Shown here one piece after another: positions 8,649 to 17,021 of a DNA stretch of 25,795 nucleotides. A program made the position numbers and the translations under genes. How positions within the stretch are numbered: the stretch's first letter is position 1; the number at the start of each line of letters is the position of its first letter. The notes below the pieces were generated by a model. It worked only from the letters and a program-made list of their open reading frames with translations, did no database searches and was not told the DNA's origin. The stretch comes from Caulobacteraceae bacterium UBA6225 (GTDB taxonomy: Bacteria; Pseudomonadota; Alphaproteobacteria; Caulobacterales; Caulobacteraceae). The stretch covers positions 1 to 25,795 of the forward strand of contig DJWR01000072.1 in NCBI GenBank assembly GCA_002441055.1, read 5' to 3'.

Positions 8649-9461
8649 GTGAACCTAGCCGCCGTTCGTTACGGCGTACCCCTGGCGCCCCGCACCCTGC
8701 TTGGGGTCGCGGAGATCTTGCTGGTCGCCTTGCTGGCCTGGCAAGCTGCGAGGCTTGTGTGGATCATCCTGGCGCCGCCCGCTGGTCCCCTCGGCCTCCC
8801 TCCAGCCGCCGGCGCCGCGCCCCGCGGACAATCCGAAATCCTCGCCCGCTTCGACCCCTTCTTCCGTCTGGCTGATCCAGCGGGCGTTGGGACCACAGAG
8901 GCGGCCAGCGATCTGCAACTCTATGGAATCCGCAGCGGCGGCGCGCAGGCCTCGGCCATCATCGGCCCCCCGGGCGGGGCCCAGACCCTCTATGTGATCG
9001 GCGAACAGGGCCCCGACGGGGTGACCCTCATCGAGGTCAGTCAGGACCATGTGGTGATCCGTCAGGGAGCCGCGCGCCGCCGGATCGGTTTCCCAGTCGC
9101 CAGCAGCGGTGGTCCGATCGCCCCCGCCGCGCCCACCGCAGCCGCGACACCTACAGGGGGCGAAACTCAGTCTGGACTCACAGGCGCCCAACTGATGGCG
9201 TCCCTGGCGCTGACGCCGCGTCAAAATCAGGGCCGTATCTCCGGCTACACCGTCACCCCGCGGGGCGCTCAGGGCGCAGCCGCTCTGTCGCAGGCGGGCC
9301 TTCAGCCGGGCGACGTCTTGCTGACCATCGACGGCTCTGAACTCAACCGTGAGCGCATGAGCGAACTGCCCCAGATCCTCTCCGCCGCCACCCATGTGGA
9401 CCTCACCTTTGAGCGCGGCGGCCAGACCCTGACCACTCGACTGCGGATGTCTGCCCCGTGA
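8649..9461 (+). CDS. gspC: Type II secretion system inner-membrane protein GspC
   Basis: A 270-residue bitopic inner-membrane protein linking the inner-membrane platform to the secretin. There is one transmembrane helix at about 18-38, then a periplasmic HR domain (about 70-135, including LYGIRSGGAQASAIIG), a Pro/Ala/Thr linker (about 155-175), and a C-terminal PDZ domain (about 180-268, with GAAALSQAGLQPGDVLLTID). The start is GTG 8649 with GGAG eight bases before it. It is the first gene of the gsp operon and lies 82 bases after a Pho box. Its stop overlaps the GTG start of gspD (GTGA). Together with GspD it is expected to help select the folded periplasmic cargo. Confidence 0.92.
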   Translation: MNLAAVRYGVPLAPRTLLGVAEILLVALLAWQAARLVWIILAPPAGPLGLPPAAGAAPRGQSEILARFDPFFRLADPAGVGTTEAASDLQLYGIRSGGAQASAIIGPPGGAQTLYVIGEQGPDGVTLIEVSQDHVVIRQGAARRRIGFPVASSGGPIAPAAPTAAATPTGGETQSGLTGAQLMASLALTPRQNQGRISGYTVTPRGAQGAAALSQAGLQPGDVLLTIDGSELNRERMSELPQILSAATHVDLTFERGGQTLTTRLRMSAP

Positions 9462-11485
9462 AAAAGCTGATCGCCCTGTTCCTCGTGCTTGGCCTTGGCG
9501 TGGGCATGGCGCCGGCCCCGACCGCCCATGCGCAGTCGCAGGTGCTGAACCTGCAGGACGCCGACATCCGGGTCTTCATCCAGGACGTGGCCCAGGCCAC
9601 CGGCCAGACCTTCATCATCGACCCCCGGGTGCAGGGCAAGGTGAGCATCAGCAGCCGCGAGCCCCTGTCGCGGACCGAGCTGTTCGAGGTGATGTTGTCG
9701 ACCCTGCGGGCCAACGGGCTGGTGGCGGTGCCGGCGGGCTCTGGGGTCTATCGGATCACGCCGGAGGACGGCGCGGCGGCCCAGCCGTCCAGCCTCAGCG
9801 GGGCCGGCGGCTATGGGTTTTCCACGCAAGTCTTCCGCCTGCGGAATATTGATGCGGCTTCGGCTGCCGAAACCCTGAAGCCGCTGATTGGTCGCCAGGG
9901 CGTGATCATGCCCAGCCCGCGCGGCAATCTGATCGTGGTGGCGGACTATGCGGACAATCTCGCCCGCATCCGCAGTCTGCTGGCGCAGGTGGATCAGGAT
10001 CGGACTCTGACCGAAACGATCACCCTGAAATCAAGCTCCGCCCGCGAGATCGCCGGGGTGGTGAACCAGGTGCTCAATCCCCCCGGCGCCGAACCGGCCG
10101 CCCGCAACGCGATCGTGTCGCTTGTGGTGGTGGAGAGCAGCAACTCCCTGATCCTGCGGGGGGAGCCGGACGCGGTTCGGCCCATGCTCGACCTGATCGC
10201 CGACCTCGACAGCCGCGCCGAGACGAGCGGCGACGTCCGGGTGATCAACCTTCAGCATGCCAGCGCCGAACAGCTGCTCCCAGTCCTGCAACAGCTGGTG
10301 GGCCAGACCCCCACAGCGACCGAGGGTGAGACTGGCGGCGCGACCGCTCCGGCCGTCTCAACGACGGCGCAGACGACCACAACCGCGGGCGGGGCCGGAC
10401 GGCGCGCCAATATCGCCCGCTATCCCGGCGCCAACGCCATCGTCATCGCCGCCGATCCTGACACCCAGCGGGTGCTCGGCGAGGTGATCCGCCAACTGGA
10501 CACCCGCCGCCGGCAGGTCCTGGTGGAGGCCGTGGTGGTCGAGCTTTCCGACAACGCCGCCCAGCAGTTGGGAGTTCAGTTCGCCATGGCCGGGGTGAAC
10601 GGATCGAGCATTCCCTTCTCGGCCACCAACTACTCCAACGCCGCCCCGAACCTGCTGGGTCTGGCCGCGGCGGCGGCAGGCGAGCAGAACCTGCCGGAGA
10701 ATTCCTCGGCCCTGGCCGCCCTGCGCCAGGGCGCTCTCGACTCCGTCCTGGGCGCTCGGGGGATCCTCACAGGGGGCTATGGCCAGAGCGGCGACGCCCT
10801 CTTTGGCTTCATCATCAATGCGGTGAAGAACGACACGGCCTCGAACCTGCTGTCGACCCCCTCGGTGATGACCCTGGACAATCAGGAGGCCAGCATTCTG
10901 GTCGGCCAGGAAGTTCCCATTACGACGGGGGAGGTCCTGGGCGACTCCAACAACAATCCGTTCCGCACCATCCAAAGGCAGAATGTCGGCATCCAGCTCG
11001 ATGTGAAGCCGCAGATCAACGCCGGCGGCGCCATCACGCTCTTCCTGCGCCAGGAGGTGTCTTCGATCTCCGGGCCGCTGAGCGAGGCCTCAGACGAGCT
11101 GATCCTCGACAAGCGCGCCATCGAAACCACCGTTGCGGTGGACGACGGCGCCATCGTCGTCCTGGGCGGCCTGCTGGACCGCAATGAGCGCACCACTGTC
11201 GAGCGTACGCCGCTGCTCGGCGATATTCCTGGGCTCGGCAATCTCTTCAAGGCTACGTCGCGACAGAACGTGCAGCGCAATCTGATGGTCTTCATCCGCC
11301 CGACCATCATCGGCAGCGCCGCCGACGCCCAGGCCCTGACCGCGCCGCGTTACGGCTATATTCGTGACCTGGAGGCCGCCCGCAGCGCCGATGGTCTCAG
11401 CAATCTCGACGCCCTGGTCCGCGACTACATGCAAGCCGCGCCAGTGACAGCGCCGCCGCCACCTCCGCCGCCGCCGGCAGGCTGA
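9458..11485 (+). CDS. gspD: Type II secretion system secretin GspD
   Basis: A 675-residue outer-membrane channel. The signal peptide is residues 1-25 (AHA/Q). N0 starts at about 28 (VLNLQDADIRVFIQDVAQ), then N1-N3 repeats (about 110-330), with an Ala/Thr-rich insert in N3 (about 285-315). The C-terminal secretin domain contains NDTASNLLSTPSVMTLDNQE, VGQEVPITTGE and the closing TERTPLLGDIPGLGNLFK-type motif. The GTG start overlaps the gspC stop by four bases. The end is unusual: eight consecutive prolines (APPPPPPPPAG) stand where longer secretins have an S-domain for the pilotin. No pilotin gene gspS is present in the window, so outer-membrane targeting may be pilotin-independent or use a distant lipoprotein. 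Family assignment is certain. Confidence 0.97.
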   Translation: MKKLIALFLVLGLGVGMAPAPTAHAQSQVLNLQDADIRVFIQDVAQATGQTFIIDPRVQGKVSISSREPLSRTELFEVMLSTLRANGLVAVPAGSGVYRITPEDGAAAQPSSLSGAGGYGFSTQVFRLRNIDAASAAETLKPLIGRQGVIMPSPRGNLIVVADYADNLARIRSLLAQVDQDRTLTETITLKSSSAREIAGVVNQVLNPPGAEPAARNAIVSLVVVESSNSLILRGEPDAVRPMLDLIADLDSRAETSGDVRVINLQHASAEQLLPVLQQLVGQTPTATEGETGGATAPAVSTTAQTTTTAGGAGRRANIARYPGANAIVIAADPDTQRVLGEVIRQLDTRRRQVLVEAVVVELSDNAAQQLGVQFAMAGVNGSSIPFSATNYSNAAPNLLGLAAAAAGEQNLPENSSALAALRQGALDSVLGARGILTGGYGQSGDALFGFIINAVKNDTASNLLSTPSVMTLDNQEASILVGQEVPITTGEVLGDSNNNPFRTIQRQNVGIQLDVKPQINAGGAITLFLRQEVSSISGPLSEASDELILDKRAIETTVAVDDGAIVVLGGLLDRNERTTVERTPLLGDIPGLGNLFKATSRQNVQRNLMVFIRPTIIGSAADAQALTAPRYGYIRDLEAARSADGLSNLDALVRDYMQAAPVTAPPPPPPPPAG

Positions 11486-11486
11486 C

Positions 11487-12980
11487 ATGGAGACCGCGGT
11501 TCATCCCCTGCTGCCGTACGGCTTCGCCAAGCGTCATGGCGTGGTGCTGCTGGCTGTCGACGAGGTCGCCCATGTGGGCCTGCGCGAGGGCGCCGACCCG
11601 CTGGCCCTGGTCGAGGCCCGTCGGGCGCTGGGCAGGGCGCTCAGCGTACAGTCCCTGCCAAGGGCTGAGTTCGAGCGTCGACTGTCTGAAGCCTATGCCG
11701 ATGACGGCTTGCCCGCCGGGGGGGCTGATGACCTGGACATGCCCGGCGGCCTCGACAGCCTGGCCGAGGATATTCCAGCCGCCGCCGACCTTTTGGACAG
11801 TCAGGATGACGCCCCGATCATTCGCCTGATCAACGGGGTCATCGCCGAGGCCATTCGGCGCGGGGCGTCGGATGTTCATATCGAGTCCTTTGAAACCGCG
11901 CTGATCATCCGCCTGCGTATTGATGGGGTTTTGCGAGAGGTGCTCAGCCTGTCGCCGCGCTTGAGCCCGCTGATTGTCAGCCGCATCAAGGTCATGGCGC
12001 GGCTGGATATCGCCGAGCGGCGGGTGCCGCAGGATGGTCGCATCTCCCTGGCCCTGGGCGGCCGTAGCCTGGATGTCCGCGTCTCCACCCTGCCGTCCCG
12101 CGCCGGCGAGCGGGTGGTGATGCGAATTCTCGACCAGGAACAGGCGGGCATTCCCCTGCCGGAGCTGGGCATGCGCCCGGCCGTGCTGGCCGCGTTCCAG
12201 CGGGCCCTCGCCGAACCCAACGGTGTGATCCTGGTCACCGGCCCCACTGGCTCGGGCAAGACCACCAGCCTCTATGCGGGCCTCAGCCTGCTCAACGATT
12301 CCAGCCGCAACATCCTGACCATCGAAGATCCCGTGGAATACGCGGTCCCCGGGGTTGGCCAGACCCAGGTTAACGCGAAGGTGGGCATGACCTTCGCCGC
12401 CGGCCTGCGGGCTATCCTGCGCCAGGACCCGGACGTGGTCATGGTCGGCGAAATCCGCGACGTCGAGACCGCACAGATCGCCGTACAGGCCAGCCTCACC
12501 GGCCACCTGGTGCTGTCCACCGTCCACACCAACGATGCGGCGGGCGCAGTGACCCGGCTGCGCGACATGGGGGTCGAACCCTTCCTTTTGGCCTCGACGG
12601 TGCGGCTCATTCTGGCCCAGCGCCTGCTGCGCCGATTGTGCCCCAGCTGCCGGCGGGCCGAGCCGGCCGATGCGGTCACCGCCCGGCAGGCCGGGGTGGC
12701 CGAGGGTCAGGTGCTCTACCGCGCCCAGGGTTGCGCTGAGTGCGGCCAGACCGGCTATGCCGGCCGGGTCGGCATCTATGAAGCCCTCTGGATCGATGAC
12801 CATGTGCGCCGCCTGATCGGCGAGAACGCCGATGAGGCGACCATCGCCGCGGCCGGCGTCGCCTCTGGCGGTGGCAGCCTCTCGGCGGAGGCGCGGGCCT
12901 GCGTGCTCGAAGGCCTGACAACGGTGGAGGAAGCGCTCCGGGTCACACGCCAGGAAGGCGGCGGTCATGGCGAGCTTTGA
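11487..12980 (+). CDS. gspE: Type II secretion system ATPase GspE
   Basis: A 497-residue cytoplasmic hexameric ATPase that drives pseudopilus assembly. The N1E region (about 1-100) is for binding GspL. The catalytic part has Walker A GPTGSGKT at 252-259, an Asp box around 279-284 (IEDPVE), Walker B PDVVMVGE at 315-322, and a His box LVLSTVHTND at 341-350. A four-cysteine zinc element (C385, C388, C416, C419) is typical of T2SS rather than twitching-motility ATPases. ATG 11487 begins one base after the gspD stop, and the gene overlaps gspF by 14 bases, so coupling is expected throughout. Confidence 0.97.
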   Translation: METAVHPLLPYGFAKRHGVVLLAVDEVAHVGLREGADPLALVEARRALGRALSVQSLPRAEFERRLSEAYADDGLPAGGADDLDMPGGLDSLAEDIPAAADLLDSQDDAPIIRLINGVIAEAIRRGASDVHIESFETALIIRLRIDGVLREVLSLSPRLSPLIVSRIKVMARLDIAERRVPQDGRISLALGGRSLDVRVSTLPSRAGERVVMRILDQEQAGIPLPELGMRPAVLAAFQRALAEPNGVILVTGPTGSGKTTSLYAGLSLLNDSSRNILTIEDPVEYAVPGVGQTQVNAKVGMTFAAGLRAILRQDPDVVMVGEIRDVETAQIAVQASLTGHLVLSTVHTNDAAGAVTRLRDMGVEPFLLASTVRLILAQRLLRRLCPSCRRAEPADAVTARQAGVAEGQVLYRAQGCAECGQTGYAGRVGIYEALWIDDHVRRLIGENADEATIAAAGVASGGGSLSAEARACVLEGLTTVEEALRVTRQEGGGHGEL

Positions 12981-14172
12981 CTATGTGGCCCTGGACCTGG
13001 TCGGTCGCACCCGGGCGGGGCGTCTGACGGCGACGGACGAGGCCGCCGCCCGGGCGATGCTGGAGCGCCGTCGTCTGGCGGCCGTCCGCTTGTCGCCGGG
13101 CAAGGCCAGGGCTGGATCGCCTGGCCTGTTCGGCGGCCGCCTGGACGCCCGATCCCTGGCGCTGGTCACCCGGCAACTCGCCACCCTGGTCGCGGTCGCT
13201 CCACTGGAAGAGGCCCTGCGCACCATCGCCGCCCAGGCCGAGAAGCCAGCTGTGCGTCAGGCTCTGACGGGGGTGCACGCCGGGGTGCTGGAGGGGTATC
13301 GCCTCTCGGACGCCATGGCGCGCCAGGGTCGTGCCTTTCCGCCGCTCTACCGGGCCATGGTCGCCGCCGGCGAAGGCTCCGGCGCCCTGCCATCCATTCT
13401 CGAGCGCCTGGCCGACCTGCTGGAGCGGGATCAGCAGACCCAGAGCAAAGTGACCGCCGCGCTGGTCTACCCCGCCGTGCTGGCGGCCACAGCCCTGCTG
13501 GTCATCCTGGCCCTGATGACCTTCGTGGTGCCCAAGGTGGTCGATCAGTTCGAATCCATGGGCCAGACCCTGCCTCTGCTGACGCGACTGGTCATCGGAA
13601 CCTCAGAGGCGTTGCGTAGCTATGGCCTCGTCATCCTGCTGGTCCTGGTGATCGCCGGCTTCCTGGCCGCCCGCGCCCTGCGGCGGCCGGATATCCGGCT
13701 GAAGGCTGACGGGCTCATGCTGCGCCTGCCCATTCTGGGCCGCCTGACCCGCGACCTGCATGCCGCAAGGCTGGCGCGCACACTCTCGACCATGATCGCC
13801 AGCGGCCTGCCGATCCTGGAGGGTCTGCAGATCACTGCGCCCACCATCCACAACCATGTCCTGCGGCAGGCGACGATGGACATGGCCGAGATGATCCGCG
13901 AGGGCGGTTCGCTGTCCTCGGCCATGCGCAAGGTGGCGGTCTTCCCGCCGTTGCTGGTCTATATGACCGCCAGTGGGGAGAACAGCGGCCGGGTCGAGCT
14001 GATGCTGGGCCGGGCGGCGGAGTATATGGAGCGCGAGTTCGCCACCTTCACCGCCGTGGCGCTCAGCCTGCTGGAGCCGGCGATCATCATCCTCATGGGC
14101 GGACTGGTGGCGGTGATTGTGCTCTCCATCCTGTTGCCCATTCTGCAGATCAACACCCTGGCCCTGGGCTAG
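12967..14172 (+). CDS. gspF: Type II secretion system inner-membrane platform protein GspF
   Basis: A 401-residue polytopic platform protein with two homologous cytoplasmic T2SSF domains (about 70-190 and 270-390). There are three transmembrane helices at roughly 165-190, 217-238 and 368-398. The start YVALDLVGRTRAGRLTATDE is the standard GspF N-terminus. It works with GspE and GspL to extract pseudopilins from the membrane. ATG 12967 lies inside the end of gspE (14-base overlap). A 26-base gap follows before gspG, one of the few real spacers in the operon. Confidence 0.96.
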   Translation: MASFDYVALDLVGRTRAGRLTATDEAAARAMLERRRLAAVRLSPGKARAGSPGLFGGRLDARSLALVTRQLATLVAVAPLEEALRTIAAQAEKPAVRQALTGVHAGVLEGYRLSDAMARQGRAFPPLYRAMVAAGEGSGALPSILERLADLLERDQQTQSKVTAALVYPAVLAATALLVILALMTFVVPKVVDQFESMGQTLPLLTRLVIGTSEALRSYGLVILLVLVIAGFLAARALRRPDIRLKADGLMLRLPILGRLTRDLHAARLARTLSTMIASGLPILEGLQITAPTIHNHVLRQATMDMAEMIREGGSLSSAMRKVAVFPPLLVYMTASGENSGRVELMLGRAAEYMEREFATFTAVALSLLEPAIIILMGGLVAVIVLSILLPILQINTLALG

Positions 14173-14198
14173 GGACTTTCGTGTTCGAAGGAGCCCTC

Positions 14199-14645
14199 AT
14201 GACTCGACGCAAGCTGCGCGCCCGGCCAGCCTCGGAGGCGGGCTTCACCCTGGTGGAGCTCATGGTTGTGGTCGTCATCCTGGGCCTGCTGGCCACGGTG
14301 GTGATGATCAATGTGCTGCCGAGCCAGGACCGCGCCATGCGGGAGAAGGCCAAGGCCGATATCTCCACCCTGGAGCAGGCGGTGGAAACCTACCGGCTGG
14401 AAATGCTGGCCTATCCCACCACGGCGCAGGGTCTGGCGGCCCTGACCCAGCTTCCCGCCGGCGCCCCCCGGGCCGACCGCTATCGGGACGGGGGCTATAT
14501 CCGCCGTCTACCCGATGATCCCTGGGGCAATCCCTATCAGTACGCCTATCCCGGCGAGCGGGGCCGGTTTGATGTCTATTCCTTCGGCGCCGACGGGGCC
14601 AAGGGCGGCGAAGGCGAGGATGCGGACATCGGCAACTGGAACTGA
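14199..14645 (+). CDS. gspG: Type II secretion system major pseudopilin GspG
   Basis: The 148-residue main subunit of the pseudopilus. The prepilin peptidase site is EAG/FTLVELMVV, with Gly at -1 and Glu at +5. A hydrophobic helix is followed by the GspG globular domain with YPTTAQGL, DPWGNPYQY, and the calcium-site tail (FGADGAKGGEGEDADIGNW). ATG 14199 is chosen over GTG 14181 because AAGGAG lies five bases before it, and translation may be stronger here than at neighbouring junctions, as needed for the most abundant subunit. It overlaps the next gene, gspH, by 26 bases. Confidence 0.96.
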   Translation: MTRRKLRARPASEAGFTLVELMVVVVILGLLATVVMINVLPSQDRAMREKAKADISTLEQAVETYRLEMLAYPTTAQGLAALTQLPAGAPRADRYRDGGYIRRLPDDPWGNPYQYAYPGERGRFDVYSFGADGAKGGEGEDADIGNWN

Positions 14646-15117
14646 GGCCGTCCCCGGGACCCGCCACCGTGCTGAGGCCGGCTTCACCCTGGTGGAGCTG
14701 ATGGTGGTGCTTGTCATCCTGAGCCTGATGGGCGCGGCCGTGGTGATGACCGCCCCGGACGGCCGCGGTGAGGTGAGGCGCGAGGCTGAGGCTTTGGCGG
14801 GCTGCTTCGCCCGGGCGCGGGAGGAATCCCTGCTGACCAACCGCGCCGTAGAGGTTCGCCTGGACAAGGACGGCTATGATTTCCGCGTCCTGCGCCGGGG
14901 TCAGTGGGAGCCGCTGGAGGCCAGGCCCTTCGAGGCTCATGCCTGGCCCGCCGGCCTGGGCGTTCGTCTGCAGGCCGCCCCCGGTCGCGAGACGGTGCGT
15001 TTCGATCCCACTGGATCGGCCGAACCGGCCAGGGTGATCCTGTCGCGCGCCGATCAGCAGATGACCGTATCCGTCGATGTGACGGGAGAGGTGCGCCTTA
15101 ATGCGCCGGCCAGCTGA
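14620..15117 (+). CDS. gspH: Type II secretion minor pseudopilin GspH
   Basis: A 165-residue minor pseudopilin. Residues 1-20 are a charged leader ending EAG/FTLVELMVVLVIL, the prepilin cut site, followed by a beta-rich globular domain (VEVRLDKDGYDFRVL, VRFDPTGSAEPARVIL) typical of the GspH/FimT family. ATG 14620 is the last ATG before the cleavage motif; it lies inside gspG, with AAGG five bases upstream. The frame continues further upstream but overlaps gspG deeply. It sits near the pseudopilus tip complex with GspI, J and K. It overlaps gspI by 17 bases. Confidence 0.9.
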   Translation: MRTSATGTEAVPGTRHRAEAGFTLVELMVVLVILSLMGAAVVMTAPDGRGEVRREAEALAGCFARAREESLLTNRAVEVRLDKDGYDFRVLRRGQWEPLEARPFEAHAWPAGLGVRLQAAPGRETVRFDPTGSAEPARVILSRADQQMTVSVDVTGEVRLNAPAS

Positions 15118-15466
15118 ACAGGGTTTCACCCTCATCGAACTGCTGGTCGCCCTGGCGGTGTTCAGCCTGGTGGTGCTCGCGCTGCTGAATCTGGCGGGGG
15201 AAAACACCCGTACGGCGCAACTGCTGGAGTCCCGCACCCTGGCGGCCATGGTGGCTGAGAACGCCGCCGTCGAAGCCCTGATCTCCCCCGAGCCGCCGAC
15301 GCTCGGCGAGGTCGAGGGCCAGGTCCGGCTCGGCGACCAGGACTGGATCTGGCGGCGGACTACCGCCCCTGCCGACCAGGGCCTCCTGCGGATCGACATC
15401 CGGGTCGTGGGGGGCAGTGAGCCGCGCACGCTCGCCGAAGTCACCATCTTCCGGGGGGGCGCATGA
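15101..15466 (+). CDS. gspI: Type II secretion minor pseudopilin GspI
   Basis: A 121-residue minor pseudopilin that nucleates the tip complex with GspJ and GspK. It has a very short leader (MRRPAEQG) before the cut site and FTLIELLVALAVFSL, then a helix and a small beta domain (VEGQVRLGDQDWIWRR). The start ATG 15101 follows GGGAGAGG by nine bases and overlaps the end of gspH. Its stop overlaps the gspJ start as ATGA. Length and motifs match the family. Confidence 0.92.
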   Translation: MRRPAEQGFTLIELLVALAVFSLVVLALLNLAGENTRTAQLLESRTLAAMVAENAAVEALISPEPPTLGEVEGQVRLGDQDWIWRRTTAPADQGLLRIDIRVVGGSEPRTLAEVTIFRGGA

Positions 15467-16044
15467 AAGGCTTCACCCTGGTGGAGATGCTGGTGGCCCT
15501 GCTGGTCTTCAGCCTGCTGTCGGCCGCTGGCGTGGCGGTGCTGGGCTTCGCCGCCGACAACCGCGCCGTGGTGCGCGAACGCACCGATGAGATCGCCGCC
15601 CTGCAGAGCGCCCGGGCCTTGATCAAGACCGATCTGGAACAGATCGCTGATCGTCGCACCCGCGCCGAGGATGGGGCGGCCTTGCGCGCCCTGGCCGGCG
15701 GCGAGACCCAGGCCGCCGCGGCCCTGGCCTTCACCCGCCGCGGCTGGGACAATCCCGACGCCGCACCGCGGGCCTCCCTGCAGTATGTGGAATATCGCCT
15801 GGTGGATGACCGCTTGGAGCGGCGCGCCCGCGGGGCTCTTGATGGATCGGCCCTGGGGGAGCCGCAGGTGCTGTTGAACGGGGTGCGGAGCCTGGAGGTC
15901 GCCTACTATGCCCGGGGCGCGTGGACGCCGGTCTGGGCGCCGACCGCCGACCGTCCCCTGCCGCAGGCGATCCGCTTGCAGATGGAGCTCGACGCCTTTG
16001 GCGAGGTCGCTCAGCTGGTTCTGCTGCCGGATGGCGGCGCATGA
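15463..16044 (+). CDS. gspJ: Type II secretion minor pseudopilin GspJ
   Basis: A 193-residue tip pseudopilin. The leader is only three residues (MKG) before FTLVEMLVALLVFSLL, which keeps the required Gly -1 and Glu +5. The globular part has the GspJ features LQSARALIKTDLEQIADR, YVEYRLVDDRLERR and SLEVAYYARGAW. It starts within the gspI stop (ATGA), and its own stop overlaps the gspK start (ATGA). Confidence 0.93.
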   Translation: MKGFTLVEMLVALLVFSLLSAAGVAVLGFAADNRAVVRERTDEIAALQSARALIKTDLEQIADRRTRAEDGAALRALAGGETQAAAALAFTRRGWDNPDAAPRASLQYVEYRLVDDRLERRARGALDGSALGEPQVLLNGVRSLEVAYYARGAWTPVWAPTADRPLPQAIRLQMELDAFGEVAQLVLLPDGGA

Positions 16045-17021
16045 TGGGGCCGGCGCGCAAAACCTCTGAGCGCGGGGTCGCCCTATTGACGGTGCTTTTG
16101 CTGGTGGCGGTCCTGGCGACCCTGGCCTCAGTCGTGCTGGATGACATCCGGTTTGGTGTTCGACGGGCCGCCAATGCCGAGGCCGTTGGCCAAGCCCGGT
16201 GGTACGCGCTGGGCGCCGAGCGTCTGGCCGCCAGTCAGATCGCCGCCCTGGTCGGTGGGTCCGGCCGGGTCACCCTGGAGACGGGCTGGGCCGAGCGGAC
16301 GTTCAGCCTTCCCCTGGAAAACGGGATGATCCAGGGGCGGCTGGCTGATGGCGCGGCCTGTTTCAACCTCAACAGCGTCGTTGATGGGACCGGCGACGTG
16401 ATCAGCAAGCGCGCCACGGGCGTCGCCCAGTTCAACGCCCTGCTCACGGCCCTGGGCTTCGCCCCACGTGAGGCTGAGATGCTGGCCGCGGCCCTCACCG
16501 ACTGGATCGACAGCGACGGTATCCGCGAGAGCGGCGGCGCCGAGGACGAGGCCTATCTGGCGGGATCCCAGGCCTATCGCACTGGCGGGACCTTGCTGGC
16601 CGAGGTCAGTGAACTGAGGGCTATCCGGGGGTTCACTGGGCCGGTCTATGACCGGCTGCGACCCTATGTCTGCGCCGTGCCGACCAATGATCTATCGCCT
16701 ATCAATGTGAATACGCTCACCCCCGACAAGGCTGTGCTGATCACCATGCTGACCGAAGGCAAGGTGAGTCCGGAGCTCGCCCGGCGTGTGATCGCGGATC
16801 GACCGGCCGGGGGGTGGAGCGCCAGCGACTTCCTGCAGCTGCCGGCGATCATTCAGGGCGTTCCCGCCGATCCTGGCCAGATCCAGGAGACCACCCGCTT
16901 TTTCACCCTTCAGACTGAGGTGACCTATCTCGACGCCGAGGTGGTCGCCAGCGGCCTGTTTGAGGTCGATCCCTCCCGCCAGGTCCGCCTGGTCGCCCGC
17001 CGATGGACGTACGACGAATGA
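16041..17021 (+). CDS. gspK: Type II secretion minor pseudopilin GspK
   Basis: The 326-residue large tip pseudopilin. After a short charged leader comes SERG/VALLTVLLLVAVLATLA. The usual Glu +5 is replaced by Thr, a hallmark of GspK. The large helical domain includes FNLNSVVDG, LTDWIDSDG and the saposin-like SPINVNTLTPDKAVL region, matching the GspK/general secretion K fold. ATG 16041 overlaps the gspJ stop; an ATG at 16044 is also possible. A longer upstream frame would run across gspJ and is rejected. The stop overlaps gspL (ATGA). Confidence 0.94.
   Translation: MMGPARKTSERGVALLTVLLLVAVLATLASVVLDDIRFGVRRAANAEAVGQARWYALGAERLAASQIAALVGGSGRVTLETGWAERTFSLPLENGMIQGRLADGAACFNLNSVVDGTGDVISKRATGVAQFNALLTALGFAPREAEMLAAALTDWIDSDGIRESGGAEDEAYLAGSQAYRTGGTLLAEVSELRAIRGFTGPVYDRLRPYVCAVPTNDLSPINVNTLTPDKAVLITMLTEGKVSPELARRVIADRPAGGWSASDFLQLPAIIQGVPADPGQIQETTRFFTLQTEVTYLDAEVVASGLFEVDPSRQVRLVARRWTYDE

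Noticed and set aside
11397..12968. 523-codon antisense frame across gspD/gspE
   Set aside because: The sense genes carry full catalytic motifs; the antisense product shows no recognisable domain and no ribosome-binding site.
14308..15447. 379-codon antisense frame across gspG-H-I
   Set aside because: Arg/Ser/Pro-rich shadow with no domain; three pseudopilins are encoded on the sense strand.
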